This document shows positions 52,504 to 61,763 of a DNA stretch of 64,000 bases, one piece after another. Source of the DNA: Dokdonia pacifica (GTDB lineage: Bacteria > Bacteroidota > Bacteroidia > Flavobacteriales > Flavobacteriaceae); NCBI RefSeq assembly GCF_900188275.1, contig NZ_FZNY01000003.1:186001-250000 (forward strand). The letters are read 5' to 3'. The notes under the pieces are model-generated. The model was not told where the DNA came from, did no database searches, and worked only from the letters and a program-made list of their open reading frames with translations. Both the position numbers and the translations under genes were made by a program. The first letter of the stretch is position 1, and every line of letters starts with the position of its first letter.

Positions 52504-53883
52504 TTATTTAATAATTAGTTTTTGGGTATATCCCGAATTTTCTAATTGTACAAGATACACACCAGCGGTTAAATTACTCATTGGTATCGTAGTTTCTGTT
52601 TGTTGTACACCCACTGACTTTACAAGCTTTCCAGTAATATCAAAAACTCGAAGTGTATCGGAAATTGTGGGATTAGAAAAAGTAACCGTAATGACATCTG
52701 TTGCTGGGTTTGGATATATACGTATGGTGCTTTCTTGAGAGAACTCATCAACATTTAATAAATTGGCATCAACCACTCTATATACGGTTCCAGCAAGACC
52801 AGATATATATAATTCCTTATTTTGATCTTCCCCAAAAGTTACAAATGAGTTGTTACTAAATTCTTCACTAAAGGTAATATCAGCAGGGGTTGTTGCATCT
52901 ACATATCTGATGTCATCTGCGCACGTATCAGAAAAGAAATATAACCCTTGCATGGTAGGAAATTCGGTCCCTCTATAAACATACCCTCCCACTATAGAGA
53001 AGAAACCACAACTATTGTCATGTGTATATTGTACTACAGGAAATGTGAGTTCATTTTGATTAGGGCATCCAGAAGTATTAAAAGGACTATTCCCTTCATA
53101 ACAACGCCATCCGTAATTATGACCACCTCCAGTACCGCGGTCTATTTCTTCTACAGCATTCTGTCCGACATCGCCTATCCACATAGCTCCAGTTTCATCA
53201 TCAAAAGAAAAACGGAATGGATTACGAAGTCCTAAATCCCATATCTCTCCTCGAAAACTCGTATTATCTACAAAAGGATTAGAATCTGGGATGCTATAGT
53301 TTAAGTCACCATCTTGATTATCTACATCTATACGTAGCATTTTACCTAGTAGAATACTTGGGTTTTGAGCTCTGTTGCCAGGATCACCGCCACTTCCTCC
53401 ATCTCCTAAGGCAATATATAAGAAACCGTCCTCGCCAAAGGCAAGTCCGCCGCCATTATGATTTCCAAACGGTTGCGCTACTTCTAAGATTTCAAATTCC
53501 GAATTTGGATCTGCAATATCGGGGTCGTCAGTCACTGTAAATCTCGATATTCGAGAAGCTCCATTATTTCTTGTGTAATGCACATAAAAAAAGCCATTTG
53601 TAGCATAATCAGGATGAAAGGCAAGTCCTAAAAGTCCTTGTTCATTACCGCTATCATTAACAGCTATTGAAATAAAAGGAGTGCTATTTACGGTATCATC
53701 ATCATTAATAATTCGGATAGCACCAGGTTGTTCTACAATAAATAACCGATCGTCTCCTGCATTTTGGATGTCTATAGGTCGGTTAAAGCCAGAAGCAACT
53801 TCTAAGATATCAATGTCAGGATCTTGTCCGTATAATACATAAGTTGCTAAAAATAAAGTGAGTAGGATTTTAATTTTTTTCAT
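52504..53883 (-). CDS. PQQ-dependent sugar dehydrogenase, secreted by T9SS
   Basis: The signal peptide (MKKIKILLTLFLATYVLYGQ) precedes a six-bladed propeller of the soluble glucose dehydrogenase/aldose sugar dehydrogenase type: GFNRPIDIQNAGDDRLFIVEQPGAIRI (in part), QGLLGLAFHPDY, NHNGGGLAFGEDGFLYIALGDGG and GLRNPFRFSFD. The last 75 residues (VDEFSQESTIRIYPNPATDVITV ... VYLVQLENSGYTQKLIIK, quoted ends only) are a type A sorting domain that sends proteins out by T9SS. It thus acts on the cell surface or outside, needs PQQ, and oxidises an unknown sugar. Confidence 0.92.
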   Translation of the reverse strand: MKKIKILLTLFLATYVLYGQDPDIDILEVASGFNRPIDIQNAGDDRLFIVEQPGAIRIINDDDTVNSTPFISIAVNDSGNEQGLLGLAFHPDYATNGFFYVHYTRNNGASRISRFTVTDDPDIADPNSEFEILEVAQPFGNHNGGGLAFGEDGFLYIALGDGGSGGDPGNRAQNPSILLGKMLRIDVDNQDGDLNYSIPDSNPFVDNTSFRGEIWDLGLRNPFRFSFDDETGAMWIGDVGQNAVEEIDRGTGGGHNYGWRCYEGNSPFNTSGCPNQNELTFPVVQYTHDNSCGFFSIVGGYVYRGTEFPTMQGLYFFSDTCADDIRYVDATTPADITFSEEFSNNSFVTFGEDQNKELYISGLAGTVYRVVDANLLNVDEFSQESTIRIYPNPATDVITVTFSNPTISDTLRVFDITGKLVKSVGVQQTETTIPMSNLTAGVYLVQLENSGYTQKLIIK

Positions 53884-53931
53884 AATAAGATAGTTTTCTT
53901 AAATATACGAAATCTACGCATATACAGATTA

Positions 53932-54390
53932 CTACCTTATGTTTTGACTAATCATATCACAGGCTTCATCTAGCATTTTATATACACGCTCAAAACCATC
54001 ATCACCACCATAATATGGGTCAGGTACATCCACGCGTTCTCCAGGAAATATAGTGTCTAGAATCATAGATACTTTTGAACGATCAAGATCGCTTTCTGCC
54101 AATGAGAGTACATTTTCTAAATTAGAACTATCCATCACATAAATATGATCAAAATCTTGATAATCCATACTTGTAAATTGTCTTCCACGAAGCGTGGAGA
54201 TGTCTAATCCATATTTTTTTGCAACAGCAATACTTCTACTATCTGGAGGGTTTCCTATATGCCAGTTTCCAGTTCCTGCTGAGTCTATAATAAATTTATC
54301 AGTATCTAATTTATTACGTAGTATTCCTTCAGCAAGTGGCGATCGGCAGATATTGCCAAGACACACCATGAGCACCTTAGTCTTGTCCAT
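53932..54390 (-). CDS. low molecular weight protein-tyrosine phosphatase
   Basis: I prefer the start MDKTKVLMVCLGN (ATG 54388-54390), which puts the active site near the N-terminus as the family needs; 18 in-frame residues before it look unlike the family. Motifs are C-x5-R in CLGNICRSP, STLRGRQFTSMDYQDFDHI and the catalytic Asp in VPDPYYGGDDGFERV. It removes phosphate from tyrosines, often linked to polysaccharide kinase control, but no kinase is nearby. Confidence 0.92.
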   Translation of the reverse strand: MDKTKVLMVCLGNICRSPLAEGILRNKLDTDKFIIDSAGTGNWHIGNPPDSRSIAVAKKYGLDISTLRGRQFTSMDYQDFDHIYVMDSSNLENVLSLAESDLDRSKVSMILDTIFPGERVDVPDPYYGGDDGFERVYKMLDEACDMISQNIR

Positions 54391-54504
54391 AATCATTGGT
54401 TTTGGGGGTACTAAAATAGGGATTGTTATGCTTTCTAGGAACAAAGTGATCTAGAAGTTTATACTGAGTTATGTCGAAGTACGAAAACGTATGGTATGAT
54501 AATC

Positions 54505-55593
54505 CTAACGTAAAGAGGGTAAAATTAAGTCTTGTACAATCTTAAATGGTAGCTTGTCTTCCTGTGAATTATAGGCACCTCCAGTAAATACAATAATCAT
54601 ATCTTGTTCGGGAAATACCATAATGTATTGTCCTCCATTTCCAGTAGCTAATGTAGCAGAAACACGCTGCCCTTGAATATTAAAAGGAAATTGCCACCAT
54701 AAATACCCATAATTAATTCCAGTGATTTTTGTATGCACAGCAGTAGCTTTATCTATCCATGCTTCTGAGACAATTTGTTGGCCATTCCAATTTCCTTTTT
54801 GTAATATGAGCTTACCAATTTTTGCCATATCTCTAGGAGTCATGTAAATGCGTTTAGCAGTATTAATGATTTCCTTGTTGGTGGTCGTATGTCCTCGCTT
54901 AATATTTGTAATCCCTAACGGATCAAAGAGATATTTTTGAGTAAATTCTTCTAAAGGCATACCGGAAGCCTGTTGGATAATTTCGGCGGCTAGTAATGTA
55001 CACATAGAGCAATACAGTGATGTTTCTCCGGGTTCTCGTACCATTGGAAGATCAAGCGTGTATTGTAACCAATCTTTCTTTTTATAGACGCGATCTTCTT
55101 GCCCTTTTGATTTTTTATCCCAATCATTACATTCTAAACCTGTACTCATGGTAAGTAAATGTTTAATCGTGATTTTTTCTTTTCTGGGATCTAAATTTTT
55201 CTCAGGCACAGGCTTTTTTAAATATTTTGAGATAAGATCATCTTCACTATCTATAAAACCTTTGTCAATAGCGATCCCCATGAGAATAGACTTTATGCTT
55301 TTATTTACAGAGCGTAAATCCTGTTGCTTATTATAGGCATAGTCTTGATAGTAGTGTTCAAAGACAATATGATCATTTTTAATAATGAGTGCACTATGCA
55401 TTTTATGATCTACGGTAGCTAGTTGTGTAAATCCTTTATATAATAAGGTGGTATCAATACTTTGAGAGTGAAGATCACTGGTTTTCCATCCATCGGAGTA
55501 TTGTGTTGGGGTAGTGTAGGTGAATGTTTCTTGTCCAAAACTTGAAGCAGAAAGTAGTCCAAGGAAAAACGAATAGATAAGTTTTGTATTCAT
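54505..55593 (-). CDS. secreted serine hydrolase, beta-lactamase class C family
   Basis: Signal peptide ends SASSFGQ. The penicillin-binding-fold motif SxxK is seen in RSVNKSIKSILMGIAI. The usual YxN region reads LYCSMCTLLAAEII, i.e. with Ser in place of Asn, and the third motif is around TGNGGQYIMVFPEQDMIIVFTGG. It is full length at 362 residues. Members are esterases, D-Ala peptidases or unknown; not a resistance enzyme on present evidence. Confidence 0.88.
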   Translation of the reverse strand: MNTKLIYSFFLGLLSASSFGQETFTYTTPTQYSDGWKTSDLHSQSIDTTLLYKGFTQLATVDHKMHSALIIKNDHIVFEHYYQDYAYNKQQDLRSVNKSIKSILMGIAIDKGFIDSEDDLISKYLKKPVPEKNLDPRKEKITIKHLLTMSTGLECNDWDKKSKGQEDRVYKKKDWLQYTLDLPMVREPGETSLYCSMCTLLAAEIIQQASGMPLEEFTQKYLFDPLGITNIKRGHTTTNKEIINTAKRIYMTPRDMAKIGKLILQKGNWNGQQIVSEAWIDKATAVHTKITGINYGYLWWQFPFNIQGQRVSATLATGNGGQYIMVFPEQDMIIVFTGGAYNSQEDKLPFKIVQDLILPSLR

Positions 55594-55667
55594 ATAAAAT
55601 GAAATGTCTAGTTGTACGTGATCATGCCACTAAAATAATGCCGAATTTTCAGAAAAGATTTAAATAA

Positions 55668-55711
55668 AATATAAAAGGGATCAAATAGTACTATTTGATC
55701 CCTTTTATATT
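55668..55711 (-). terminator. perfect 44-bp palindrome, dnaA terminator
   Basis: The sequence is its own reverse complement over 44 bp with no loop: AATATAAAAGGGATC-like outer arms (AAAAGGGATCAAATAGT and its complement) meet at AGTACT. It lies 19 bp past the dnaA stop and ends in T-rich DNA on both strands. It can serve dnaA and, in the other direction, nothing obvious. Confidence 0.75.
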
Positions 55712-55729
55712 GAATTAAGCCTCCTGTAA

Positions 55730-57157
55730 TTATACAGTTAATTTTTTATTTAAATCTTCTACATATTTACGGAATTGCTTATCTGTAGAAGCAAGGTTGT
55801 CTACTGTTTTACATGCATGTAAAACAGTGGCATGATCACGTTGTCCTATTTGAGAACCAATACTTGCTAACGATGCTTTTGTTAATTTCTTAGCAAAGAA
55901 CATAGCTAGTTGTCTTGCTTGTACAATATGACGCTTACGTGTTTTAGATTGTAAGGTATCTACATCCATTTGGAAATAATCTGATACGATTTTTTGGATA
56001 TAATCGATAGATACTTCGCGTTTGGTATGTTTTACATAGTTATCTACAATCTTTTTAGCAAGATCTAATGTAATTTCCTTTTTATTGAAAGAAGAATGTG
56101 CAATTAATGAAATGATAGCACCTTCTAATTCACGGATATTTGTTTTGATATTATTGGCAAGAAACTCTACGATCTCTTCTGGCATTTCTACACCATCTTG
56201 GTAAAGCTTATGCTTGATAATAGAAATTCGGGTTTCGAAGCCAGGATGTTGTAACTCGGCAGATAGTCCCCATTTAAAACGAGATAATAAGCGTTGTTCT
56301 ATATCTTGCATATCTACAGGGGCCTTATCACTTGTAAGGATAACCTGTTTTCCATTTTGGTGTAAATGATTAAAGATATGGAAGAATACATCTTGTGTTC
56401 CTGCCTTACCACTTAATAATTGAATATCATCAACAATAAGGACGTCAATTACTTGATAGAAGTGAATAAAATCATTTCTATTATTTTTCTTAACAGACTC
56501 TATATATTGTTGTGTAAACTTCTCGGCAGAGATATAGAGTACTGTTTTTTCTGGATATTGATCTTTAATATGTACACCAATAGCATGCGCTAAATGTGTT
56601 TTACCTAGACCAACACCTCCAAATATAAGTAGTGGATTGAAAGAAGTTCCTCCAGGCTTATTTGCAACTGCCATACCCGCAGAGCGAGCTAGACGGTTTG
56701 AGTCTCCTTCTAAAAAATTATCAAAATTATAACTTGGGTTAAGCTGTGATTCAATTTGTAAATTACGTATTCCAGGAATTACAAATGGATTTTTTAATTC
56801 AGGGTTTTTATTCTTTAATGGAGCATCTACATCTTGAGATTTCAAAGAAGTTCTGTTTGCACTAGGTATTTTTTCCGTAAACGGTTGATTATTACCATAG
56901 GTGTTTTCCATTTTTATAACATACACCAGCTTTGCGTTCTCCCCCAGTTCCTTATTAAGTGCCACTTTTAAAAGCTTAACATAATGCTCCTCTAGCCACT
57001 CATAGAAAAACTTACTTGGCACTTGTATGTTAAGTGCCACATCTGTAAGCTTTACAGCTTTGATAGGTTCAAACCACGTTTTATATGCTTGGGGTGTAAT
57101 GTTGTCCTTTATAAAAGACAGACAATTATCCCATACAGATTGCGCAGTTCTACTCAT
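55730..57157 (-). CDS. dnaA: chromosomal replication initiator DnaA
   Basis: Full-length, 475 residues. It has the N-terminal helicase-loading domain (VWDNCLSFIKDNITPQAYKTWFEPI), a short linker, the AAA+ core with Walker A FGGVGLGKTHL and Walker B VLIVDDIQLL, arginine-finger area RLLSRFKWGL, and the DNA-binding DnaA signature GQRDHATVLHACKTV. No cluster of TTATCCACA boxes is seen on either side, so oriC may lie elsewhere. dnaA stands by itself, not next to dnaN. Confidence 0.98.
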   Translation of the reverse strand: MSRTAQSVWDNCLSFIKDNITPQAYKTWFEPIKAVKLTDVALNIQVPSKFFYEWLEEHYVKLLKVALNKELGENAKLVYVIKMENTYGNNQPFTEKIPSANRTSLKSQDVDAPLKNKNPELKNPFVIPGIRNLQIESQLNPSYNFDNFLEGDSNRLARSAGMAVANKPGGTSFNPLLIFGGVGLGKTHLAHAIGVHIKDQYPEKTVLYISAEKFTQQYIESVKKNNRNDFIHFYQVIDVLIVDDIQLLSGKAGTQDVFFHIFNHLHQNGKQVILTSDKAPVDMQDIEQRLLSRFKWGLSAELQHPGFETRISIIKHKLYQDGVEMPEEIVEFLANNIKTNIRELEGAIISLIAHSSFNKKEITLDLAKKIVDNYVKHTKREVSIDYIQKIVSDYFQMDVDTLQSKTRKRHIVQARQLAMFFAKKLTKASLASIGSQIGQRDHATVLHACKTVDNLASTDKQFRKYVEDLNKKLTV

Positions 57158-57361
57158 TCGTTAGTTTAAATTATTTGGTTGTTAGTTGTAATTAGGAGGC
57201 TAAAAATATATCAATTATTAACATAATTGTTCCCCGTTTTAGCCTGTAGCAAATATGTGAACAATTTTTTGAAAAAAAAAACGACTTAGGGGTTGTTTTT
57301 CGATTAATTTTTGTGCATACTTTACATGATTTAAATCTACAAAAAAAAACCGTACCATTTC

Positions 57362-57760
57362 TTGAAAACACATAATTCTTTTATAAAAGTTAGATATGCA
57401 GAGACAGATCAAATGGGAGTGGTCCATCACGGCAATTACCCACAATATCTTGAAATAGCGAGGCTTGAGTGGTTAAATGACTTAGGTGTGTCCTATAAGA
57501 CTATGGAGGAGAATGGCATCTTCTTGCCTGTATATACTATAGGTATAACTTACAAGAAATCAGCACAATTTGACGATGTGTTAAAGGTGGTTGTAAGCTT
57601 GCGGAATTTACCTACAGTTCGAATCATTTTTGACTATAAAATTTATAATCAGCATAATGAATTGTTAACAACTGCACATACAGAATTGATTTTTATGGAT
57701 GCAGCAAAAAATAGACCGATAAGATGTCCTGCTTATATTCTCGATAAACTACAAGATTAA
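57362..57760 (+). CDS. acyl-CoA thioesterase, YbgC/FadM-like hotdog fold
   Basis: The 132-residue hotdog protein starts at TTG (57362). It has VRYAETDQMGVVHHGNYPQYLEIARLEWL, whose Asp and following AETDQMG-VVHHGNYPQY block is the 4HBT active-site motif, and RIIFDYKIYNQHNELLTTAHTELIFMD. It hydrolyses acyl-CoA thioesters. It reads divergently from dnaA and its last 4 bp overlap the end of the convergent yigZ-like gene. Confidence 0.88.
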   Translation: MKTHNSFIKVRYAETDQMGVVHHGNYPQYLEIARLEWLNDLGVSYKTMEENGIFLPVYTIGITYKKSAQFDDVLKVVVSLRNLPTVRIIFDYKIYNQHNELLTTAHTELIFMDAAKNRPIRCPAYILDKLQD

Positions 57761-58365
57761 TCTTCTTTTTCTTTGACTTTTACACCGTAGATATTTTTTA
57801 CAAGTAAACTTTTTTGCTCAAAATCTTTTTTTCTAATGGCTAATGTGTATTCACAAGCCAATTCAGACTTTTGACCAATAATCCTAATATTTTGTTCTTT
57901 GATCACTCTCATGACTTTATTCATGAGTGCATATTCAAAAGTAATTGTAAATTCAATATCGATTGTTTTTTCTTGAATAGTTGCTTTTTCTAAGGCAAGT
58001 TGTGCCGCAGTGCGGTAGGCATTGATCAATCCACCTACGCCTAATTTAGTACCTCCAAAGTAGCGAACTACTACTACGAGGGTATTTGTGAGTTCGAATG
58101 CTTGTAGTTGTCCATGTATAGGAGCACCCGCACTATTAGATGGTTCTCCATCATCATTTGCGCGATATCGGTTGTATGCTGTTCCAAGTACCCAAGCATA
58201 ACACCAGTGACGTGCTTGATGGTGTTGTTTTTTGAGTGTTTCAATACATTCTTTTATCTGATCTTCATTCTCAACAGGAAAGGCATAGCCATAAAATTTA
58301 CTATTCCGATCCTTAAATAATGCTTCAGGAGAAGGAGTAGTGATCGTTTTATAGGTGTCTTTCAT
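57757..58365 (-). CDS. YigZ/IMPACT family protein
   Basis: Matches the YigZ/IMPACT family over full length: SKFYGYAFPVENEDQIKECIETL, HHQARHWCYAWVLG, ANDDGEPSNSAGAPIHGQLQAF and VVVVRYFGGTKLGVGGLINAYR (quoted in parts). The C-terminal half is an EF-G domain IV-like part. It may bind nucleic acid or nascent ribosome complexes; the function in bacteria is unsettled. Followed (upstream side) by a palindrome at 58401. Confidence 0.9.
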   Translation of the reverse strand: MKDTYKTITTPSPEALFKDRNSKFYGYAFPVENEDQIKECIETLKKQHHQARHWCYAWVLGTAYNRYRANDDGEPSNSAGAPIHGQLQAFELTNTLVVVVRYFGGTKLGVGGLINAYRTAAQLALEKATIQEKTIDIEFTITFEYALMNKVMRVIKEQNIRIIGQKSELACEYTLAIRKKDFEQKSLLVKNIYGVKVKEKED

Positions 58366-58400
58366 AGGAAACAGTATGTGCTTAATCTATAATGTTGGTT

Positions 58401-58426
58401 GTATACGCTTTCGCGAAAGCGTATAC
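58401..58426. repeat. short palindrome CGCTTTCGCGAAAGCG
   Basis: A perfect 26-bp palindrome around the common 16-bp core, between the EamA gene end and the yigZ-like gene start. It could act as a terminator hairpin for the former. Confidence 0.9.
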
Positions 58427-58446
58427 TTAAAGGAGCATATACCATT

Positions 58447-59313
58447 TCACGAAAGTGAAACGAATATAATAGAAATCACCGCAAGTGCAATACCAATCCA
58501 ATTTTTAAGGTGTAATTTTTCTGTAAATAATAAGATGCCTATTAAGGTTGAGACCATTACGACCCCTACATTATTGATGGTGAAAATAGTAGAACTGTCG
58601 AAGGCATCATTTCGTAATGCCTTTACTAAAAAATACATAGATCCATAATTAGGAACGCCTAGGCAGATACCTGCAATGATGTTTTTAACCTCAAACGTAA
58701 AGCGCTTTCTTAGGATTTGTCCAATGATAATAAGAGTACCTATAATACCAGCGGTACCAAAAACCATTGTCAAAAAAATAGGCAAATCTCCTTCACTGAG
58801 ATACTTCCCTTCAAGGTATTTTATACTTGTATCAATAGCGCCACTTCCTAAAAAGACAAGCACTGGAAAAATAAGATCTGTTTTTTTAAAGGCAACCCCA
58901 TCTTTAGATTTTACAGAGGCAAGGTATACCGCAATAAGCGCAATGATGATTCCTGTGGTTTTAAAAAAACCTAAGGACTCCTTATAATAGAGTATTCCGA
59001 ATAATATGGGAATGACTACACTCATTTTTGTGGCAACAGATACTACAGAAAGTCCGCTGCGTTGTGTGGTGAGCGCCATCAAATTAAAAATGAGAATAAA
59101 CAAGAATCCAAGTGCTACGGCAGAAAAAAACCAATCTTGGTGGGGTATCGATGGTAGGGGAATCTCTCCATTATATAATAGGACACCTAAGGTACTTGCT
59201 GTAAAATAATTAATGACAATAGCATGCAGTGTGTTTACTTTAAAACGCGCAAATAACTTAAAAACCACAAAAATGATACTAGAGGAAGCAATACTAAGGA
59301 GTAAATAGATCAC
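58447..59313 (-). CDS. EamA-family (DMT) transporter
   Basis: The 288 residues contain about ten membrane spans in two EamA halves, with typical segments (MIYLLLSIASSSIIFVVFKLF, VVSVATKMSVVIPILFGILYYKESLG, FTINNVGVVMVSTLIGILLFTEKL quoted in part). It exports or imports a small metabolite. Its ATG overlaps the ribD stop by 4 bp (ATGA), so it is coupled with ribD; transport of a flavin precursor is a fair guess, not shown. Confidence 0.88.
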   Translation of the reverse strand: MIYLLLSIASSSIIFVVFKLFARFKVNTLHAIVINYFTASTLGVLLYNGEIPLPSIPHQDWFFSAVALGFLFILIFNLMALTTQRSGLSVVSVATKMSVVIPILFGILYYKESLGFFKTTGIIIALIAVYLASVKSKDGVAFKKTDLIFPVLVFLGSGAIDTSIKYLEGKYLSEGDLPIFLTMVFGTAGIIGTLIIIGQILRKRFTFEVKNIIAGICLGVPNYGSMYFLVKALRNDAFDSSTIFTINNVGVVMVSTLIGILLFTEKLHLKNWIGIALAVISIIFVSLS

Positions 59314-60311
59314 GTGGTTTTGTTTTTATAAGTAGTGAGTATATCTCCTTTTATATCTTGCGTAATAGATGAAGTAGGTTGTTTGGGAAATACAGGTGCC
59401 TTCGTGCCATTACCAAAAGTGGTTTTTCCTGTAAACACTCTTGCCTCATCCCAATTGCCAGTATCTATAAAGCGCTGTAATGTTTTTGCACCTCCTTCTA
59501 TAATAATAGACTGTACCTCTTTTTTATAGAGGATACTTCCAATTTCTTCTGGATCTTGTGATTTTATAACAATAGTAGCCGCTTGCTCATTAAAAACCTG
59601 CGCATCTTTAGGGATCGTATCGCTTTTATCTAACACGACGCGTAACGGTGATTTTCCTTCCCAATCTCTTGTAGTTAGTGAAGGGTTATCTGCCAGTACG
59701 GTATTTGCCCCTACTAAAATTGCTTGTTCTTCACTACGCCATTTATGAACGAGTTGTCTAGCATATAGATTTGTAATCCACACAGGAGCTTTTTTATCTC
59801 TATGAGCAGGAGCGATATACCCATCTAAGGTTTCTGCCCATTTTAATAGTATATAAGGACGCTTTTTCTCGTGGTATGTAAAAAAACGTTTGTTAGCTTC
59901 ATAGCATTGCGATTCTAGAACCCCTACTGTTACATCAATTCCAGCTTCCATAAGTTTTTTTATCCCATTACCCGCAACTTTTGCATGCGGATCTGTGGTA
60001 CCAATGACTACTTTTTTGATACCAGAAGCAACGACAAGATCTGCACAAGGAGGTGTTTTTCCATGATGACTACAGGGTTCTAAAGTAACATACAAGGTTG
60101 CTTTCTGAAGAAGCTCAGGCGAATGTGTTTGTGCGTAGGTAATGGCATTTACCTCGGCATGAGGCCCTCCATAGGCACTGGTATATCCTTCGGCAATGAT
60201 AATATCATTTACTAATAGAAGTGCTCCAACAGATGGATTAGGCATCGCGCTAGGAAGTCCATTTTTAGCTAAATCTATACAACGTTTTATGTACTTTTCG
60301 TGTATCTTCAC
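59310..60311 (-). CDS. ribD: bifunctional riboflavin deaminase/reductase
   Basis: RibD performs steps two and three of riboflavin synthesis. The deaminase half has GGPHAEVNAI, TLYVTLEPCSHHGKTPPCADL (in part) with the zinc His and two Cys. The reductase half has ILLKWAETLDGYIAP, ILVGANTVLADNPSLTTR and IIEGGAKTLQRFI. The length of 333 is a little under the usual 350-370. The EamA transporter gene follows. No FMN riboswitch is visible in the 27-bp space to the divergent GNAT gene. Confidence 0.96.
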   Translation of the reverse strand: MKIHEKYIKRCIDLAKNGLPSAMPNPSVGALLLVNDIIIAEGYTSAYGGPHAEVNAITYAQTHSPELLQKATLYVTLEPCSHHGKTPPCADLVVASGIKKVVIGTTDPHAKVAGNGIKKLMEAGIDVTVGVLESQCYEANKRFFTYHEKKRPYILLKWAETLDGYIAPAHRDKKAPVWITNLYARQLVHKWRSEEQAILVGANTVLADNPSLTTRDWEGKSPLRVVLDKSDTIPKDAQVFNEQAATIVIKSQDPEEIGSILYKKEVQSIIIEGGAKTLQRFIDTGNWDEARVFTGKTTFGNGTKAPVFPKQPTSSITQDIKGDILTTYKNKTT

Positions 60312-60338
60312 ACTGCAAAAATAGAACTATAACTTTCG

Positions 60339-60824
60339 ATGAGCAAACCTATTATTCGTCCTATAGAAAAGGCAGACAATGAGCAAGTTGCTGCCATGAT
60401 TCGTAAAATACTTATAGATATTGGAGTTCCTAAAGTGGGTACAGCCTATGAGGATGTAGCCTTAGATCAAATGTTTGAAACTTATGATCGCCCTAAAGCG
60501 GCTTATTTTGTAGTGGTTGCTGATGGAAATATAATAGGAGCTGCTGGAGTTGCACAACTGGATAATTATGAAGGAAATGTATGCGAATTACAAAAAATGT
60601 ATTTCCTAGAAGAAGCCAGAGGAAAAGGGCTGGGTAGTGAGATGATGAAGATCTGCTTGGATGCTGCACGCCGTTTTGGATATGATCAATGTTATCTGGA
60701 AACAATGCCGTACATGAAAGCTGCTCAGAAATTATACCAGCGTACAGGATTTCATTATATAGATGGTCCTATGGGAGATACGGGACATTTTTCTTGTCCA
60801 GTGCATATGCTTATTGACTTGTAA
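60339..60824 (+). CDS. GNAT acetyltransferase
   Basis: The 161-residue protein has the GNAT acetyl-CoA site CELQKMYFLEEARGKGLGSEMMKICLDAARRFG (in part: ARGKGLGSEMM), then CYLETMPYMKAAQKLYQRTGFHYI. It is a stand-alone acetyltransferase of unknown substrate. It starts 28 bp from the divergent ribD and ends 18 bp before prmC, so it shares a transcript with the latter. Confidence 0.9.
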   Translation: MSKPIIRPIEKADNEQVAAMIRKILIDIGVPKVGTAYEDVALDQMFETYDRPKAAYFVVVADGNIIGAAGVAQLDNYEGNVCELQKMYFLEEARGKGLGSEMMKICLDAARRFGYDQCYLETMPYMKAAQKLYQRTGFHYIDGPMGDTGHFSCPVHMLIDL

Positions 60825-60842
60825 AATTTGTAGTACACTTAC

Positions 60843-61688
60843 GTGAAAATAAAAGACCTCCGTACCGCTTTTGTAGATCGTCTACAGGATCACTATCCGC
60901 TTGAAGAAGTGCAAAGCTTTTTTCAAATCACAGCGCATCATTTTTTAGGGTATAGCCGAATGGATATTGTTTTACAGCTAGAAGAGGTTGTAGAAGAAGT
61001 AAAAGTGCAGCAGTTTTTAACTACTTGTGATCGATTAAAAAATCACGAACCTATACAGTATATACTTGGAGACACAGAGTTTTACGGACTTCCCTTTAAA
61101 GTAACACCAGCTACCTTAATTCCAAGGCCAGAAACCGAAGAGTTGGTATCATGGATATTGGAAGACCTCCCCAAAGACACCACGTTACAGCTATTAGACA
61201 TTGGAACAGGCTCAGGGTGTATTGCCATAAGTCTTGCTAAGCATATGGAGCAAACAAATGTAACTGCGTATGACATTTCTGAAGATGCCATAAAGGTGGC
61301 TTCAGAAAATGCAATATTAAACAAGGTTACAGTCACTTTTACATCTGTAGATATTTTAAAAACAACCCGATTAGATCAATCCTATGATTGTATTGTATCT
61401 AATCCACCCTATGTACGTGAGCTTGAAAAAGAAGAAATTCAATCGAATGTATTAGACCATGAGCCTCATAGTGCTTTATTTGTATCAGATACAGACCCAT
61501 TAGTTTTTTATCGTGCTATTGGAAAGCTTTCATATGATAACTTATCAGGAAACGGGAGGTTATTTTTTGAAATCAATCAGTATCTTGGTAAAGAAACCGT
61601 ACAACTCCTTAAAGAGATAGGATTTACACAGGTAGAATTACGCCAAGACATCTTTGGGAATGATCGGATGATTAAGGCGAGTAGGTAA
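60843..61688 (+). CDS. prmC: release factor glutamine methyltransferase
   Basis: PrmC methylates the GGQ glutamine of release factors. It starts at GTG (60843); MKIKDLRTAF fits the family. Seen are RPETEELVSWIL, SAM motif I LLDIGTGSGCIAISLAKH, and the substrate motif SNPPYVRELE, NPPY being diagnostic. It has 281 residues, full length. It follows the GNAT gene by 18 bp. Confidence 0.95.
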   Translation: MKIKDLRTAFVDRLQDHYPLEEVQSFFQITAHHFLGYSRMDIVLQLEEVVEEVKVQQFLTTCDRLKNHEPIQYILGDTEFYGLPFKVTPATLIPRPETEELVSWILEDLPKDTTLQLLDIGTGSGCIAISLAKHMEQTNVTAYDISEDAIKVASENAILNKVTVTFTSVDILKTTRLDQSYDCIVSNPPYVRELEKEEIQSNVLDHEPHSALFVSDTDPLVFYRAIGKLSYDNLSGNGRLFFEINQYLGKETVQLLKEIGFTQVELRQDIFGNDRMIKASR

Positions 61689-61763
61689 GTACTAAATAAG
61701 TTGATATTGATATACGTATTAAAGGTATTTTCGCTTAAAGCGAAATAATATAATGTATAAAAT

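Noticed and set aside
57158-57361. Possible replication origin next to dnaA
   Set aside because: No cluster of TTATCCACA-like boxes on either side of dnaA; only AT-rich DNA and an A-run.
60312-60338. FMN riboswitch before ribD
   Set aside because: The space to the divergent gene is only 27 bp, too short for the element.
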